Positions 16,559-25,500 of a stretch of 64,000 nt of DNA are shown one piece after another (the stretch's first letter is position 1; each line of letters begins with the position of its first letter). The stretch is from assembly GCF_052065755.1 (NCBI RefSeq), contig NZ_JBQHTK010000002.1, positions 62,001 through 126,000 on the forward strand. Direction: 5' to 3'. The DNA comes from Allocoprococcus sp004560705. Its GTDB lineage: Bacteria; Bacillota; Clostridia; Lachnospirales; Lachnospiraceae. The position numbers and the translations under genes are program-made. Below the pieces are notes generated by a model. The model had not been told where the DNA came from, did not search any database, and saw nothing but the letters and a program-made list of their open reading frames with translations.

Positions 16559-17188
16559 TATCCACAGCGGAAGAAAAGGGTCTACAGCAGTAAATATGCA
16601 TTATCCAGCATTGTCTATTGCCCGAAATGCGGTGACATTTACCGCAGGATTGCATGGAACAACCGAGGCAAACACTCTATCGTGTGGCGGTGCTGTACCC
16701 GTGTGGAGCATGGCCCTGAAAAATGTGATGCCCCGACCATTCAGGAATCAGAACTGCAGGCAGCGGTGATAAAGGCTATCAATACGGCACTTGGGAACAG
16801 AGACAGTATGATGGCTGCCCTGCAGGAGAACGTGGAGGCGGTCATTCGGCAAGGAGATGAATCCTCGGCAGAAAACATTGAAGCAAGGCTGGAGGAATTG
16901 CAAAAGGAACTGCTGCGGAGGGCAAATTCCAAAAAGGATTATAACAGCGTGGCAGATGAGATAGATCACCTGCGGGAACTGAAACAGAAGGCGCTGACAG
17001 AGAGTGCCGAGCGGGAGGGGGTGAAAAAGCGGATTGCCGAGATGCGGGAATTTTTGGACAGTCAGGCAACGGAGGTCTTGGAGTATGATGAGCAGCTTGT
17101 GCGGCGGCTGGTTGAAAAGATTACAGTCTACGATGAGCGGTTTGAGGTAGAATTCAAATCGAGCATGACGGTGGACGTGATAGGATAG
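16559..17188 (+). pseudogene. Large serine recombinase, 5'-truncated
   Basis: The frame opens after a stop at 16556-16558 and runs to 17188. It begins within a recombinase DNA-binding region (KRVYSSKYALSSIVYCPKCG), with a zinc ribbon (CPKCG, then WRCCTR...CDAP), a long coiled coil (ENIEARLEELQKELLRRANSKKDY) and the terminal VRRLVEKITVYDERFEVEFKSS segment. This is the C-terminal third of an ICE- or phage-type serine integrase. The resolvase catalytic domain is missing, apparently lost at or near the IS21 insertion. An ATG at 16682 could start a shorter product, which would be inactive as a recombinase. Confidence 0.75.
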
Positions 17189-17208
17189 GGGTCTACTTAT
17201 TTTATATA

Positions 17209-17248
17209 AAAAGCCTTGTCATTGGAAATTCCTATGGCAAGGCTTTTT
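17209..17248. terminator. Intrinsic terminator, usable from both sides
   Basis: AAAAGCCTTG and CAAGGCTTTT form a 10-bp stem with further partial pairing in the loop, then TTAT. It lies between the recombinase remnant and the leftward membrane-protein gene. Confidence 0.7.
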
Positions 17249-17318
17249 ATGACTTAATTATTCTTCATCCATGCTAATTACTCCTTATATTGGGGTTAGA
17301 AATAGTCTACGCGCATCT

Positions 17319-18119
17319 TTATTTAAAATTCCACGAAATTTGATATTTATAACCAAATACCGGAAATTTTTCTGTGATAGATAAATGTTTTCCTTCTCTA
17401 TCACATTCTATAATCGAGCGTTTACCCGAAGTTGAATAGGCATCTTCTAAAATTGGAAAAGTCGATGCAGCATTATTATATACTGAAAATCTAATGCTAT
17501 CAAGGTCAAATTGAAGATTATCTTCCAAATCTATTTTAATACGAAGCATTTCGGTATGTTCAACGATACTTGCACTGCAGAAAGGAATCGCTTCTCTATT
17601 TGGATCTTTTAAATCGTCAATCAAAATATCGACAACTCGTTTGCCCCCCTTTGGTGCTGGAGCAAATTCTACAGTATATGTGTTCCATGTTGTATCACGG
17701 CCTAGAGTAAGCTTATTATGCGGTGATAGGCATAAAACCTTATATTTTGAAAGTTCTTGCGGTTTCGACCATCTGAATTTTCCTTTAAAACTTGAAAGAC
17801 CATCAACTTTAGCAATAAGAGTTATTTTCTTTTGATAACGCATTTCTTGTAAAGACTTATAGGTGTATACAATCTCTTTTTCACTCAAATAATAAGGTAA
17901 ATTGGGTCTGCGAAAGTAATGACTAACATATTTGTATATTGTATAACGAGTCTTTTTTCTGTAAAAAAGTACTAACAAAAAAAGGCAAAAAATACATGTT
18001 GATAAACATCCGATACCTAAAGGAGAGAAAAGATTAGTTCCAGATATCCAATTCTTCACCCATTCGATTATGGTTATTAATCCTGAGATAATACCAATTG
18101 CTTCAATAGCTTTTTTCAT
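17319..18119 (-). CDS. Two-TM membrane protein with beta-rich cytoplasmic domain
   Basis: A 266-residue protein of unknown family. Two N-terminal transmembrane segments (about 5-22, IEAIGIISGLITIIEWV, and 34-54, PLGIGCLSTCIFCLFLLVLFY) are followed by a basic stretch (YRKKTRYTIYKYVSHYFRR) and an approximately 190-residue beta-rich domain (for example ITLIAKVDGL, YTVEFAPAPKGGKRVVDILI, LRIKIDLEDNLQFDLDSI). The general plan resembles the S-2TMbeta class of conflict-system effectors, but I see no CD-NTase or SMODS gene nearby, so that link is speculative. It follows the deformylase gene by 43 bp with its own GGGGAGA site, so the two are likely one operon. AT-rich and in a mobile-element zone. Confidence 0.6.
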   Translation of the reverse strand: MKKAIEAIGIISGLITIIEWVKNWISGTNLFSPLGIGCLSTCIFCLFLLVLFYRKKTRYTIYKYVSHYFRRPNLPYYLSEKEIVYTYKSLQEMRYQKKITLIAKVDGLSSFKGKFRWSKPQELSKYKVLCLSPHNKLTLGRDTTWNTYTVEFAPAPKGGKRVVDILIDDLKDPNREAIPFCSASIVEHTEMLRIKIDLEDNLQFDLDSIRFSVYNNAASTFPILEDAYSTSGKRSIIECDREGKHLSITEKFPVFGYKYQISWNFK

Positions 18120-18162
18120 AGGAATCTCCCCTTTAGCCTTATCGTTATTCTTTCAAAAAAGA

Positions 18163-18720
18163 TTATTTTATACTTTTTGAGTAAGCCATATTTGCTTTTC
18201 TAACAGGGGTACCTACATAACTTTCGATATCAGAATCTTTATCAACCATATCAACATGGGCTTTTCCATAAAGATGAGATATCTCATGTTGATATACATT
18301 TGACTTAAAGCCTTCAGCAGTAAGTTCTTGATGATCACCGTTAATATCTTGATATGAAATTTTAATTTTTCGATACCTTTGTACAGTTGCTGAAATGCCA
18401 GGAAAACTTAAGCATACTTCTGCGCTTTCGACCTTATCCTCCGATAATGGAGTAATTTTGGGATTTACAAGAACTAAAGGTTTCTTTGCATCACGAGCTA
18501 AATCAATAACGGAAATTTTTTTTAATACCCCTACCTGGTTCGCGGAAAGACCTACTCCAGAACTACCAGCATATAGGGTTTCAAACATATCTTTTATAAG
18601 CTGATGAAACCATTCGTCTGAGAATTCAGTATCTGAAACATCATCACATTCTAAGCGCAAACAAGAACCAGGGCAAAAGATATTTGGTTGATACAATTGA
18701 ATTACTGGTAAAATAGCCAT
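18163..18720 (-). CDS. Divergent peptide deformylase
   Basis: A 185-residue PDF-family metalloprotein. Motif I is GVGLSANQ at residues 55-62. Motif II is EVCLS at 101-105 (usually EGCLS), giving the cysteine ligand C103. Motif III is QHEISHLYG at 144-152, giving H145, the catalytic E146 and H149 (usually HEXDH). All metal ligands and the catalytic glutamate remain, so activity is plausible. It differs from housekeeping Def in its altered motifs, its long N-terminus and its isolation from fmt or priA. The AGGAGGTG ribosome site is excellent. Its neighbour is a 2TM protein, an odd pairing for a translation enzyme. Confidence 0.75.
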   Translation of the reverse strand: MAILPVIQLYQPNIFCPGSCLRLECDDVSDTEFSDEWFHQLIKDMFETLYAGSSGVGLSANQVGVLKKISVIDLARDAKKPLVLVNPKITPLSEDKVESAEVCLSFPGISATVQRYRKIKISYQDINGDHQELTAEGFKSNVYQHEISHLYGKAHVDMVDKDSDIESYVGTPVRKANMAYSKSIK

Positions 18721-18739
18721 TCTATATACACCTCCTATT

Positions 18740-19180
18740 GCAAAATTATACCAAAATTTGTCGCATTATGCAAGACTAACGGTTTATATATTTGCATGAT
18801 GAAAAATTAGTGAAATATCAGTAGGTGGAGCATTTAAGACTATAGACATCTTGAGTAAATACACTGTTATGCTTTAACGCTGGAGCCAGATTTTAGTTAA
18901 AAGTTTGAAGTTAAGAGGTTCAAACTGAAATTTGAATCCGATATGAAAGCTGATGAGGGGATACAGATGGAAAAATTACAAGAATAATATCTTTCAGAAA
19001 TAAAAAATGTAATCTAAGGGTGTTAGCTTAAAAGAGGGCAATTGCAAAAAATAGTAATTTGCTATATTATGAAATAAGAGTTATTGTTTGCACATTTAAA
19101 AAGGGAATTAGCGTAAAAATAGATATGTTTCCGGCTACTACGACAGCAACAAAAGTGGCGGTGGATTAAGTCGGACGGAG
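18740..19180. other. Gene-free AT-rich stretch
   Basis: Only short broken frames are seen here. Nothing can be identified before the RlmD-like remnant to the right. Confidence 0.3.
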
Positions 19181-19195
19181 TGAGATTGTATTTGA

Positions 19196-19531
19196 CGTAC
19201 TTCCTATCCTCTCGTGCCATGTAGAGACGGCATGCTTATTGTCCAAACTTTCTGAAGCAAAGAATACCATTGATTGAAGGTAGATATGGACGAGCTGGAT
19301 GTGACTTCTGCGGAGGCTAAGGCCACATATGAAGAAATTAAAGCATACGTGCTGGAACAGACCGGATTACAGGTAAGCAATCTGTATATTGCTCAGGTGA
19401 AGCGCGAATGCGGGATTATTGAAAGATAAAATTATAATAAAGCAAAATCAGACAATTCAAGACAGCCGCAGTGCTCGGAGGAAAAACGTAATGCAATCAT
19501 GAATGCATTAAAGCATTTTGTCATGCTATGA
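19196..19531 (+). pseudogene. RlmD-like methyltransferase tail, mobile-element type (broken)
   Basis: The translation in the frame of 19286 reads MDELDVTSAEAKATYEEIKAYV and on to GIIER, then a TAA at 19427-19429, then NYNKAKSDNSRQPQC and ALKHF with the final stop at 19529-19531. Just upstream, in a shifted frame, are SCHVETACLLSK-like residues. This is the C-terminal part and extra tail of RumA-like proteins often seen near integrative elements in Clostridia. At least one nonsense change and one frameshift are present, and the methyltransferase core is gone. Confidence 0.6.
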
Positions 19532-19561
19532 TAGCATATACGAGGCTTATTCAGAATAATT

Positions 19562-19604
19562 AGAATACCGTCATTACACTTGTGACGGTATTCTGTTTGT
19601 TTTA
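19562..19604 (+). terminator. Strong intrinsic terminator
   Basis: AGAATACCGTCA and TGACGGTATTCT form a perfect 12-bp stem with a 9-base loop, followed by GTTTGTTTT. Confidence 0.85.
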
Positions 19605-19640
19605 GGGTAATAAGCTAGAAGAGTAATGTTTCAATAATTT

Positions 19641-19667
19641 TGTAACGTTCAGTTACTTCATGCGTTA
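19641..19667 (+). promoter_or_regulatory. Putative ECF-type promoter, probably self-activated
   Basis: TGTAAC at 19641-19646 and CGTTA from 19663, with a 16-base spacer, match the usual ECF pattern (AAC-type -35 and CGT-type -10) and lie about 25 bases before the second sigma gene. GTAAC and GTTAC also form a small inverted repeat over the -35. Confidence 0.55.
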
Positions 19668-19689
19668 ATCTAGTGAAAGGAGGATAGCA

Positions 19690-20184
19690 ATGGACTTTGA
19701 ATCAATGTACGACGAGTTATATCGAGATGTCTATCGCTATGTGTTAAGTCTGGTTAAAAAGCCTGACGAAGCGGAAGATATTACCCAAGAAACATTTACT
19801 AAGGCTATAGCTTCTATTAAGTCCTTTGATGGTAAGAAAGATATTAGAGCCTGGTTATTTACAATAGCGAAGAATACATATTTTTCAAAATATCGGAAAG
19901 AAAAGAATATCCATTTTTCTAAGATGGATGAAACAAGTGCAAATCGGGATTTGGTCTGCTTTACAGACGAATTAGAAGATAAAGAGACTGCATTTATTAT
20001 ACACCAATTTCTTCACTCAATGGATGAGCCATATAAAGAAGTCTTTTACCTGCGTGTGTTTGGTGAATTGGATTTTCAGAAGATTGGCATCTTATTCGGG
20101 AAAAGTGACAGCTGGGCAAGAGTTACATTTTATCGCGCCAAAAATCAGATTAAGAAACGAATGGAGGATATAGAACATGAATGA
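19690..20184 (+). CDS. ECF-type RNA polymerase sigma factor (second)
   Basis: A 164-residue group 4 sigma factor. Region 2 includes LYRDVYRYVLSLVKKPDEAEDITQETFTKAI (residues 10-40) and DIRAWLFTIAKNTYFSKYRK (55-74). Region 4 includes YKEVFYLRVFGELDFQKIGILFGKSDSWARVTFYRAKNQIKKRM (115-160). The start has an AAAGGAGG site. The stop overlaps the anti-sigma start by 8 bases, so the two are coupled. An ECF-like promoter upstream suggests autoregulation. Confidence 0.93.
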   Translation: MDFESMYDELYRDVYRYVLSLVKKPDEAEDITQETFTKAIASIKSFDGKKDIRAWLFTIAKNTYFSKYRKEKNIHFSKMDETSANRDLVCFTDELEDKETAFIIHQFLHSMDEPYKEVFYLRVFGELDFQKIGILFGKSDSWARVTFYRAKNQIKKRMEDIEHE

Positions 20185-20764
20185 GTGTGAAATTATTAGA
20201 GATTTGATTCCATTGTGTGTAGATGATGTTGCAAGTAAATCATCGGTGGATTTGGTAAATGAACATATTTCAACCTGTGAAGAATGTAGAAAAGTAATGG
20301 AAAATATGAAAGGTTCTCTTCAAATTCCAATAAGTACCAGTGAACAGTTAAGCGGTACAAAACCTTTTGAAAAAATGAGAAAGGTATTAACGCGCAAAAT
20401 AATACAGACAGCAGTTATCTCAGTTCTTGTTATATGTGCAGTTTTTGTACTTTTCTTCCTAAGTGATACAAAGAACCTACTGAACGGAAAACCGCTTCTT
20501 ACGGAAGGGGATGCCGTTTATCAGGCTTCTTTAAAAGCAAAAGCGTATATCGCTTTTCACACAGATGATTTTCCTGATGCTGATTATGATGCTATTGAGC
20601 CTGTGGTTGCTGTGGAGCTTGTGGAGGATAAGGAGTTTTCCACAATGGTTTACAAAGTAAATGTTGAATACCCTGTTCCTGGTGAGGCAGATTATCCTGC
20701 TTTTGAAATTCTGATTGATGGTGTATCAGGGGATACATTAAAAACGACTGTACTAAATCAATAA
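20177..20764 (+). CDS. Zinc-finger anti-sigma factor
   Basis: A 195-residue anti-sigma factor. The N-terminus has a zf-HC2 motif: CEIIRDLIPLCVDD, then VNEHISTCEECRK, supplying the HxxxCxxC ligands near residues 31-38. One transmembrane helix follows (VISVLVICAVFVLFFLSD, about 78-96). The outer domain (100-195) is beta-rich and acidic and may sense the envelope signal. Overlap with the sigma gene supports partnership. Confidence 0.88.
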   Translation: MNECEIIRDLIPLCVDDVASKSSVDLVNEHISTCEECRKVMENMKGSLQIPISTSEQLSGTKPFEKMRKVLTRKIIQTAVISVLVICAVFVLFFLSDTKNLLNGKPLLTEGDAVYQASLKAKAYIAFHTDDFPDADYDAIEPVVAVELVEDKEFSTMVYKVNVEYPVPGEADYPAFEILIDGVSGDTLKTTVLNQ

Positions 20765-20785
20765 GATTACATTGGAGGAAATGAT

Positions 20786-20989
20786 ATGATTATGAATATT
20801 ATACTTATTCTGATTGGTGTAGCAATGCTGATTTATGGTATCAAGAACAAGACAAAGTTTTTCATTATAGTCGGTGCTGTTTTGATTGGCTTTGGCCTGA
20901 TTTCTGCTGGTATCGATTACGCCATTGGTAGAACAGGGGAAGTTGCTACTCACCGTTTGCCTTTTGTGATTAACAATATGATGAAATAA
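20786..20989 (+). CDS. Small two-helix membrane protein
   Basis: A 67-residue protein with two hydrophobic helices (IILILIGVAMLIYGI and FFIIVGAVLIGFGLISAGI) and a short polar tail. A GGAGGAAATGAT site precedes the ATG, 21 bp after the anti-sigma stop, so it is probably the third gene of that ECF operon. No family was recognised. Confidence 0.6.
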   Translation: MIMNIILILIGVAMLIYGIKNKTKFFIIVGAVLIGFGLISAGIDYAIGRTGEVATHRLPFVINNMMK

Positions 20990-21054
20990 TCCCAGTTCCA
21001 ATATATAGACATATACCAAAGGAGATCAGTTTTGCCAGAAAAAGAAACCGTGAA

Positions 21055-21423
21055 TCAAGGGGCTTGTAAAGTGATGCCGGCTTTTTCTTTTTTTGCTTCG
21101 GAGATTGTGGTATCCTGCAGTGCTTTGTTACAGTCGGTCATTAATGGCATAAGATTATGCTGCAGCGTTTCGGCCAGTTTTTCCTGTTTGCTTGGTCTTG
21201 CATAGTAAGAGCAGATTTTGGGACTGATCTTCGCCTGTCCTGTCATCCACCGGCAGACCAGCCCATTGTCAAAAGAAAAATCTATGCTTTCTGAGCTGTC
21301 CATAAAATCCTCAAATATTTCATATAAAAACTCAGGCTGGTTCATTTGGTTACTTTCGCTGATATGTTTTTTTAAACATGTCATGATGTAGGGGGCGAAA
21401 TACCTTTTGACCCCTACATCATG
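21055..21423 (-). pseudogene. C-terminal fragment of an unrecognised conserved protein
   Basis: The minus-strand frame is open from 21504, but only the part from about GVKRYFAPYIMTCLKKH onward looks coding (helical, FLYEIFEDFMDSSE, CRWMTGQAKISPKICSYY, NLMPLMTDCNKALQDT). I have seen similar helical text in proteins of Clostridial mobile DNA but cannot name the family. No ribosome site or good start precedes it, and the upstream residues are hydrophobic filler, so I treat it as a remnant. Confidence 0.4.
21382..21423. repeat. 13-bp perfect inverted repeat
   Basis: CATGATGTAGGGG and CCCCTACATCATG are separated by 16 bases, near the 5' end of the fragment above. It could be a recombination or protein-binding site, or the stem of a weak terminator. 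Confidence 0.45.
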
Positions 21424-21599
21424 TCCATGAATTAGGATGAAAAAATATGTGCAAAAATACCAAATATAATATAGGTATACAGTGGTAAAAACGATGAAAT
21501 GCACAATGAATAATAAATTTTGCTTACGAAATCAATTTTTTTCATTTATAATATCCTATGTAAACATGTTCAACCAATAAATAAAGGCAGGTAGAGATA

Positions 21600-21839
21600 A
21601 TGAAAGGAGTAAAGGCAGCGTGCATTACACAAACATTACATTTCTTGCTGAAGGAGGATGTCGGACAGGAATATGCGAAAAAACTTATTACCGAGGAGGT
21701 AAAGAAATACAAGGATTCGTTTGATAAGAATAAGACGCAGTACAAGATTCTTTCAGAGGAAACACAGGCTGATGGTTCTGTTATTATTGAGATTAAGAAA
21801 CAATATAATACCTCTCCGGTGGGACATTACTTGGATTAG
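21600..21839 (+). CDS. Small conserved hypothetical protein, 79 aa
   Basis: A soluble protein of Lachnospiraceae type. Features include a KAACITQTLHFLLKED front, a Lys/Glu-rich helix (YAKKLITEEVKKYKDS) and the C-terminal text SVIIEIKKQYNTSPVGHYLD. I recognise this style from accessory DNA of related bacteria but know no function. It starts at ATG 21600 after AGGCAGGTAGAG. A strong terminator follows. Confidence 0.65.
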   Translation: MKGVKAACITQTLHFLLKEDVGQEYAKKLITEEVKKYKDSFDKNKTQYKILSEETQADGSVIIEIKKQYNTSPVGHYLD

Positions 21840-21859
21840 TCGTATGTTTGAAACTAAAG

Positions 21860-21896
21860 CGTGCAATTATCTTAAAAGGATAATTGCACGTTTTTA
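21860..21896 (+). terminator. Strong intrinsic terminator
   Basis: CGTGCAATTATC and GATAATTGCACG form a perfect 12-bp stem with a 7-base loop, then TTTTT. Confidence 0.9.
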
Positions 21897-21899
21897 GGT

Positions 21900-22224
21900 G
21901 GGAAAAAGAGAGGTAAATAGTTATTGTCACAGTATATTCGTACACTGCTTAAGGTTAATTATGTTAGAGCATGACACGTACTTCACATCAAGTACGCCGA
22001 GGAATACCTAAAGGAACAGATAAAAGATCTGTAGTTTTATTTCAAATTTATGTGGATTTTACATATATTTTAAAATACAAGAAATTTTGGTGTGTTAAAA
22101 TAACATTAGAGAAAACATTTAAAAAAATACAATTTTTTCTTAAGGGATATGAGGTATTATTCTGGAGCATTGTCAGTTAAGAAGGAAAGGAATCTGTAGA
22201 TTTTCTACAAAGAAGGAATGGAAG
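21900..22224. other. AT-rich gap before the RpiR remnant
   Basis: No gene is supported. A small hairpin, GTACTT with AAGTAC, lies near 21980-21995. The rest is AT-rich. Confidence 0.3.
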
Positions 22225-22425
22225 ATGACGAATATATTAGAATGGGAAATTACAAGAAATTACAGGAAACTAAGACCTTCTGAAAGAAAAGTGGCTGATT
22301 ATCTTCTGTATTGTGAAGAAGAATTGGATGACATGACGCTGACGGAATTAGCCGAGAAGGCCAGGGTAAGTCAGCCTACAGTTCTTTGATTTGCAAAAGG
22401 AATGGGGTACGAAGATTTGCAATAA
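22225..22425 (+). pseudogene. RpiR-family regulator, N-terminal fragment with internal TGA
   Basis: The frame begins with a sensible ATG behind AAGGAATGGAAG and encodes an RpiR-type helix-turn-helix: NYRKLRPSERKVADYLL, then LTELAEKARVSQPTVL, where a TGA at 22387-22389 replaces the usual arginine. It continues FAKGMGYEDLQ and stops at 22423-22425. The sugar-isomerase (SIS) sensor domain is missing. It is probably a dead local regulator. Confidence 0.7.
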
Positions 22426-22488
22426 ATAAATTGCATTTACATTGATTTTAAATTATTTTGAAGATATAATTGCAATGTATAGATTGCA
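22392..22488 (+). promoter_or_regulatory. Cluster of five TTGCA boxes around the NRPS promoter
   Basis: TTGCA occurs at about 22391, 22417, 22431, 22470 and 22484. Two of them form an inverted pair (TGCAAT 22418-22423 and ATTGCA 22430-22435), and ATTGCAAT at 22469-22476 is itself palindromic and overlaps the -10 box. The arrangement looks like an operator region. Confidence 0.45.
22442..22470 (+). promoter_or_regulatory. Promoter of the NRPS operon
   Basis: TTGATT at 22442-22447 and TATAAT at 22465-22470, with a 17-base spacer. The leader to the NRPS start is about 50 bases. Confidence 0.7.
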
Positions 22489-22529
22489 AAAGAGATAAAT
22501 AAAAATAGATTATGTGTACGGAGGCTAAA

Positions 22530-25500
22530 ATGGAATATTTTCACTTAACAACACCACAGAAAAATATATGGAACCTGCAAAAATATTATGACGATACAGC
22601 AGTATCTAATTTATGTGGGGCAATCTTTTATAATGAAAAGAGGGATAATTTCTTATTGAAACAGGCACTATGTATATTTATTAGAAATCATAGTGGGATT
22701 CGTCTGTGTTTCTCTGAAAATGATGAAGAAATGCAGTATGTTTCGGAGAAAATCAATGAAGATATTCCTGATATGACATTTGCTTCTATGGAGGAGTTTG
22801 ACCGGTATGCAGAAAAATATGCAAAGGAGCCAATCAAACTTACAGACAAGTTTTTGTATCGTTTTATGATAATTGAGGTAGAAGGTAAAAGTGGTGTACT
22901 GGTAGTGTTAAGTCATTTGATATCAGATGCGTGGACATTTAGTCTTATGGCTAATCAGGTGGATGCGGCATATCATAATCTGGCAGAAGGAGAAGAGAGT
23001 GTATTATTAGAAAGCAATTATACAGAATATATACATGCAGAAAAAAATTATCTTCTATCTGACCGCTATAAGAAAGATAAACTCTATTGGGAAGAAAAGT
23101 ATGCTACAAGACCGGAAAAAAGTATCATAAAAATATCTTCATCTAATACAGAGAGTATTGAGGCAAAACGAATTACGAAAGTCCTATCCTCTGAATTAGA
23201 GCACGCACTAGAGGATTATTGTAAGACTAATCCGGTAACACCTGCTGTTTTGTTTGAAACAGCACTAATTATCTATCTGTCTCAGATTAATCAGGAGAAC
23301 AAGTCTATAACAATTGGTGTTCCGGTATTGAACCGCAGCAATGCGAAAGAAAAGAAGATTGCCGGAATGTTTGTATCCACTATGCCTCTGACTGTTAATA
23401 TAATGCCGGATATGACTGTAGAAGAGTTTGCAGGACAGATTACAAAAGGACATATGGATATATTCAGGCATCAGAAATATCCATATGCAGACATTCTTAA
23501 AAATCTCAGAGAAAAGCAGAATTTTTCCGGAAATCTGTATGATGTCATGATTAGCTATCAAAATGCCAAGACCGACACGGGAGCAGATACGAAATGGTAT
23601 TCGAATGGTTATAGTGAGGTGCCATTTGTAATTCATATAGATAATCGAGATAAGCATAGCAGTCACACCATCAATGTGGATTATCAGAGTGCTGTATTCA
23701 AAGATGAAAGAGAAGTTGCATATATTATTGAACGATTGGAATATATTCTAAAGCAGATAACTGAAGCCAAAATAACATCAGTGAAAGAGATAGATATTAT
23801 TCCGCATACAGAGAAAACAATGGTATTAGAAGAATTCAATGACACCTATGTGGAATATCCAAAGGACAAATGTATTCATGAACTCTTTACGGAGCAGGCT
23901 GCAAAAACGCCGGATAGGATTGCACTTATCGCAGGAAAAGAAAAATTTACATACAGGGAACTTGATGAAAAAACAAACTCACTTGCACAATGGCTTATTT
24001 CACAAGGAGTTGAGAAAGGAAAAGTAGTAGGAGCTTATTTAGACAGAACTGCTTATACTGTGATATCCCAGCTTGCAGTATTAAAGGCAGGAGGAGTTTT
24101 TCTACCTATTGACCATCGGTATCCGAATGATAGAATCGAATATATGCTTAAGGATTGCAATGTGGAACTAGTAATCACGGATAAAGAATTAGGAAGTGAA
24201 TGGAATGTAAAATACATTAATCTGAAAAACTATGGTTTTAAAGATGTATTGGAAATGCCGGTAAAAGTCAGCCCTGATGCACCTTGTTATGTGATATACA
24301 CATCAGGAAGCACAGGAAGACCAAAAGGATGTGTGTTAAAGCATATGGGTGTGTCGAATTTCTGTGCAAACAACAATATCGTTCCATATGCAGAGAAGTT
24401 GGAACACAGAACTGTTGTCAGTGTTAATACAATATCCTTTGACTTTTTTATTGCAGAGACATTATTGCCACTTGCACATGGTTGGATGGTAGTATTGGCG
24501 AATGATGAGGAAAGTAGCAATAAGAAACTGTTCAAAGAACTGGTGGTTGTAAATGATGTAAATATCATTGAGACTACACCTACAAGACTGGAAATATATA
24601 CAAAGGGTGAAGCGGAAGACAGCTATTTCCAGCAGATACAATTAGTTGTATCTGCTGGAGAAGCTCTTTCAGATTCGCTTCTCCAGCAGATAAGAATAAT
24701 TAGCGAGGCAAAGATTTACAATCCACTGGGCCCCAGTGAATGCAGTGTCTGGAATGTGGATGGTGACTTTAAGTCAGATATCACCATCGGCTCCCCAATC
24801 GCCAACACGCAAATCTATATCCTTGACAAAGATGGGAACATCCTGCCAATCGGCGTGGCAGGAGAATTGTGCATAGCCGGGGATGGCGTAGGTATGGGAT
24901 ATCTGAACAGACCGGAGCTGACAGCAGAGAAGTTTGTGCCAAATCCATTTGCCACGGAAGAAAATCATCATGGCAAAGTTATGTACCATACCGGTGACCT
25001 TGCAAGGTGGAGAGCGGATGGAGAAATCGAATATCTGGGACGCATCGACACCCAGGTGAAAATCCGTGGACTTCGTATAGAACTTGGCGAGATTGAAAGT
25101 GTGATGAGCAGTTTCGCGGGAATCCAGCTTACGGCTGTAGCGGACAAGAGAGATGAGAATAACAGACAGTATCTTGTAGGATATTACACCGCCGAAGGAG
25201 AAATTGATGAGAAAGAACTGCGAAGCCATTTATCATCAAAACTTCCAAAGTACATGGTGCCGAATTATTTTGTGAAGTTAGATGTGATGCCAATGACGGC
25301 AAGTGGAAAAACCGACAGAAAGAATCTGCCGTTGCCTGACTTTACGGTACAGATAAATGAATACGTGGCACCGGAGACAGATATTGAGAAGAAGCTTGCC
25401 GCGATCTTGCAGAGCTTATTACATATTGAGCAAGTAGGTAAAACAGATGATTTCTTTGAGCTGGGAGGAGACAGTCTGCTTGCAATTACTATGTTGAATG

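Noticed and set aside
17319..18720. Complete CBASS-like operon
   Set aside because: No nucleotidyltransferase, Cap2/Cap3 or HORMA/TRIP13 gene is present, so only the loose 2TM-beta resemblance remains.
22225..22425. TGA readthrough or selenocysteine in the RpiR-like gene
   Set aside because: The gene also stops again soon after, lacks its SIS domain and shows no SECIS-like need, so simple decay is more likely.
22512..22530. NRPS start at ATG 22512
   Set aside because: The best ribosome site (ACGGAGG) lies inside this stretch, and points to ATG 22530.
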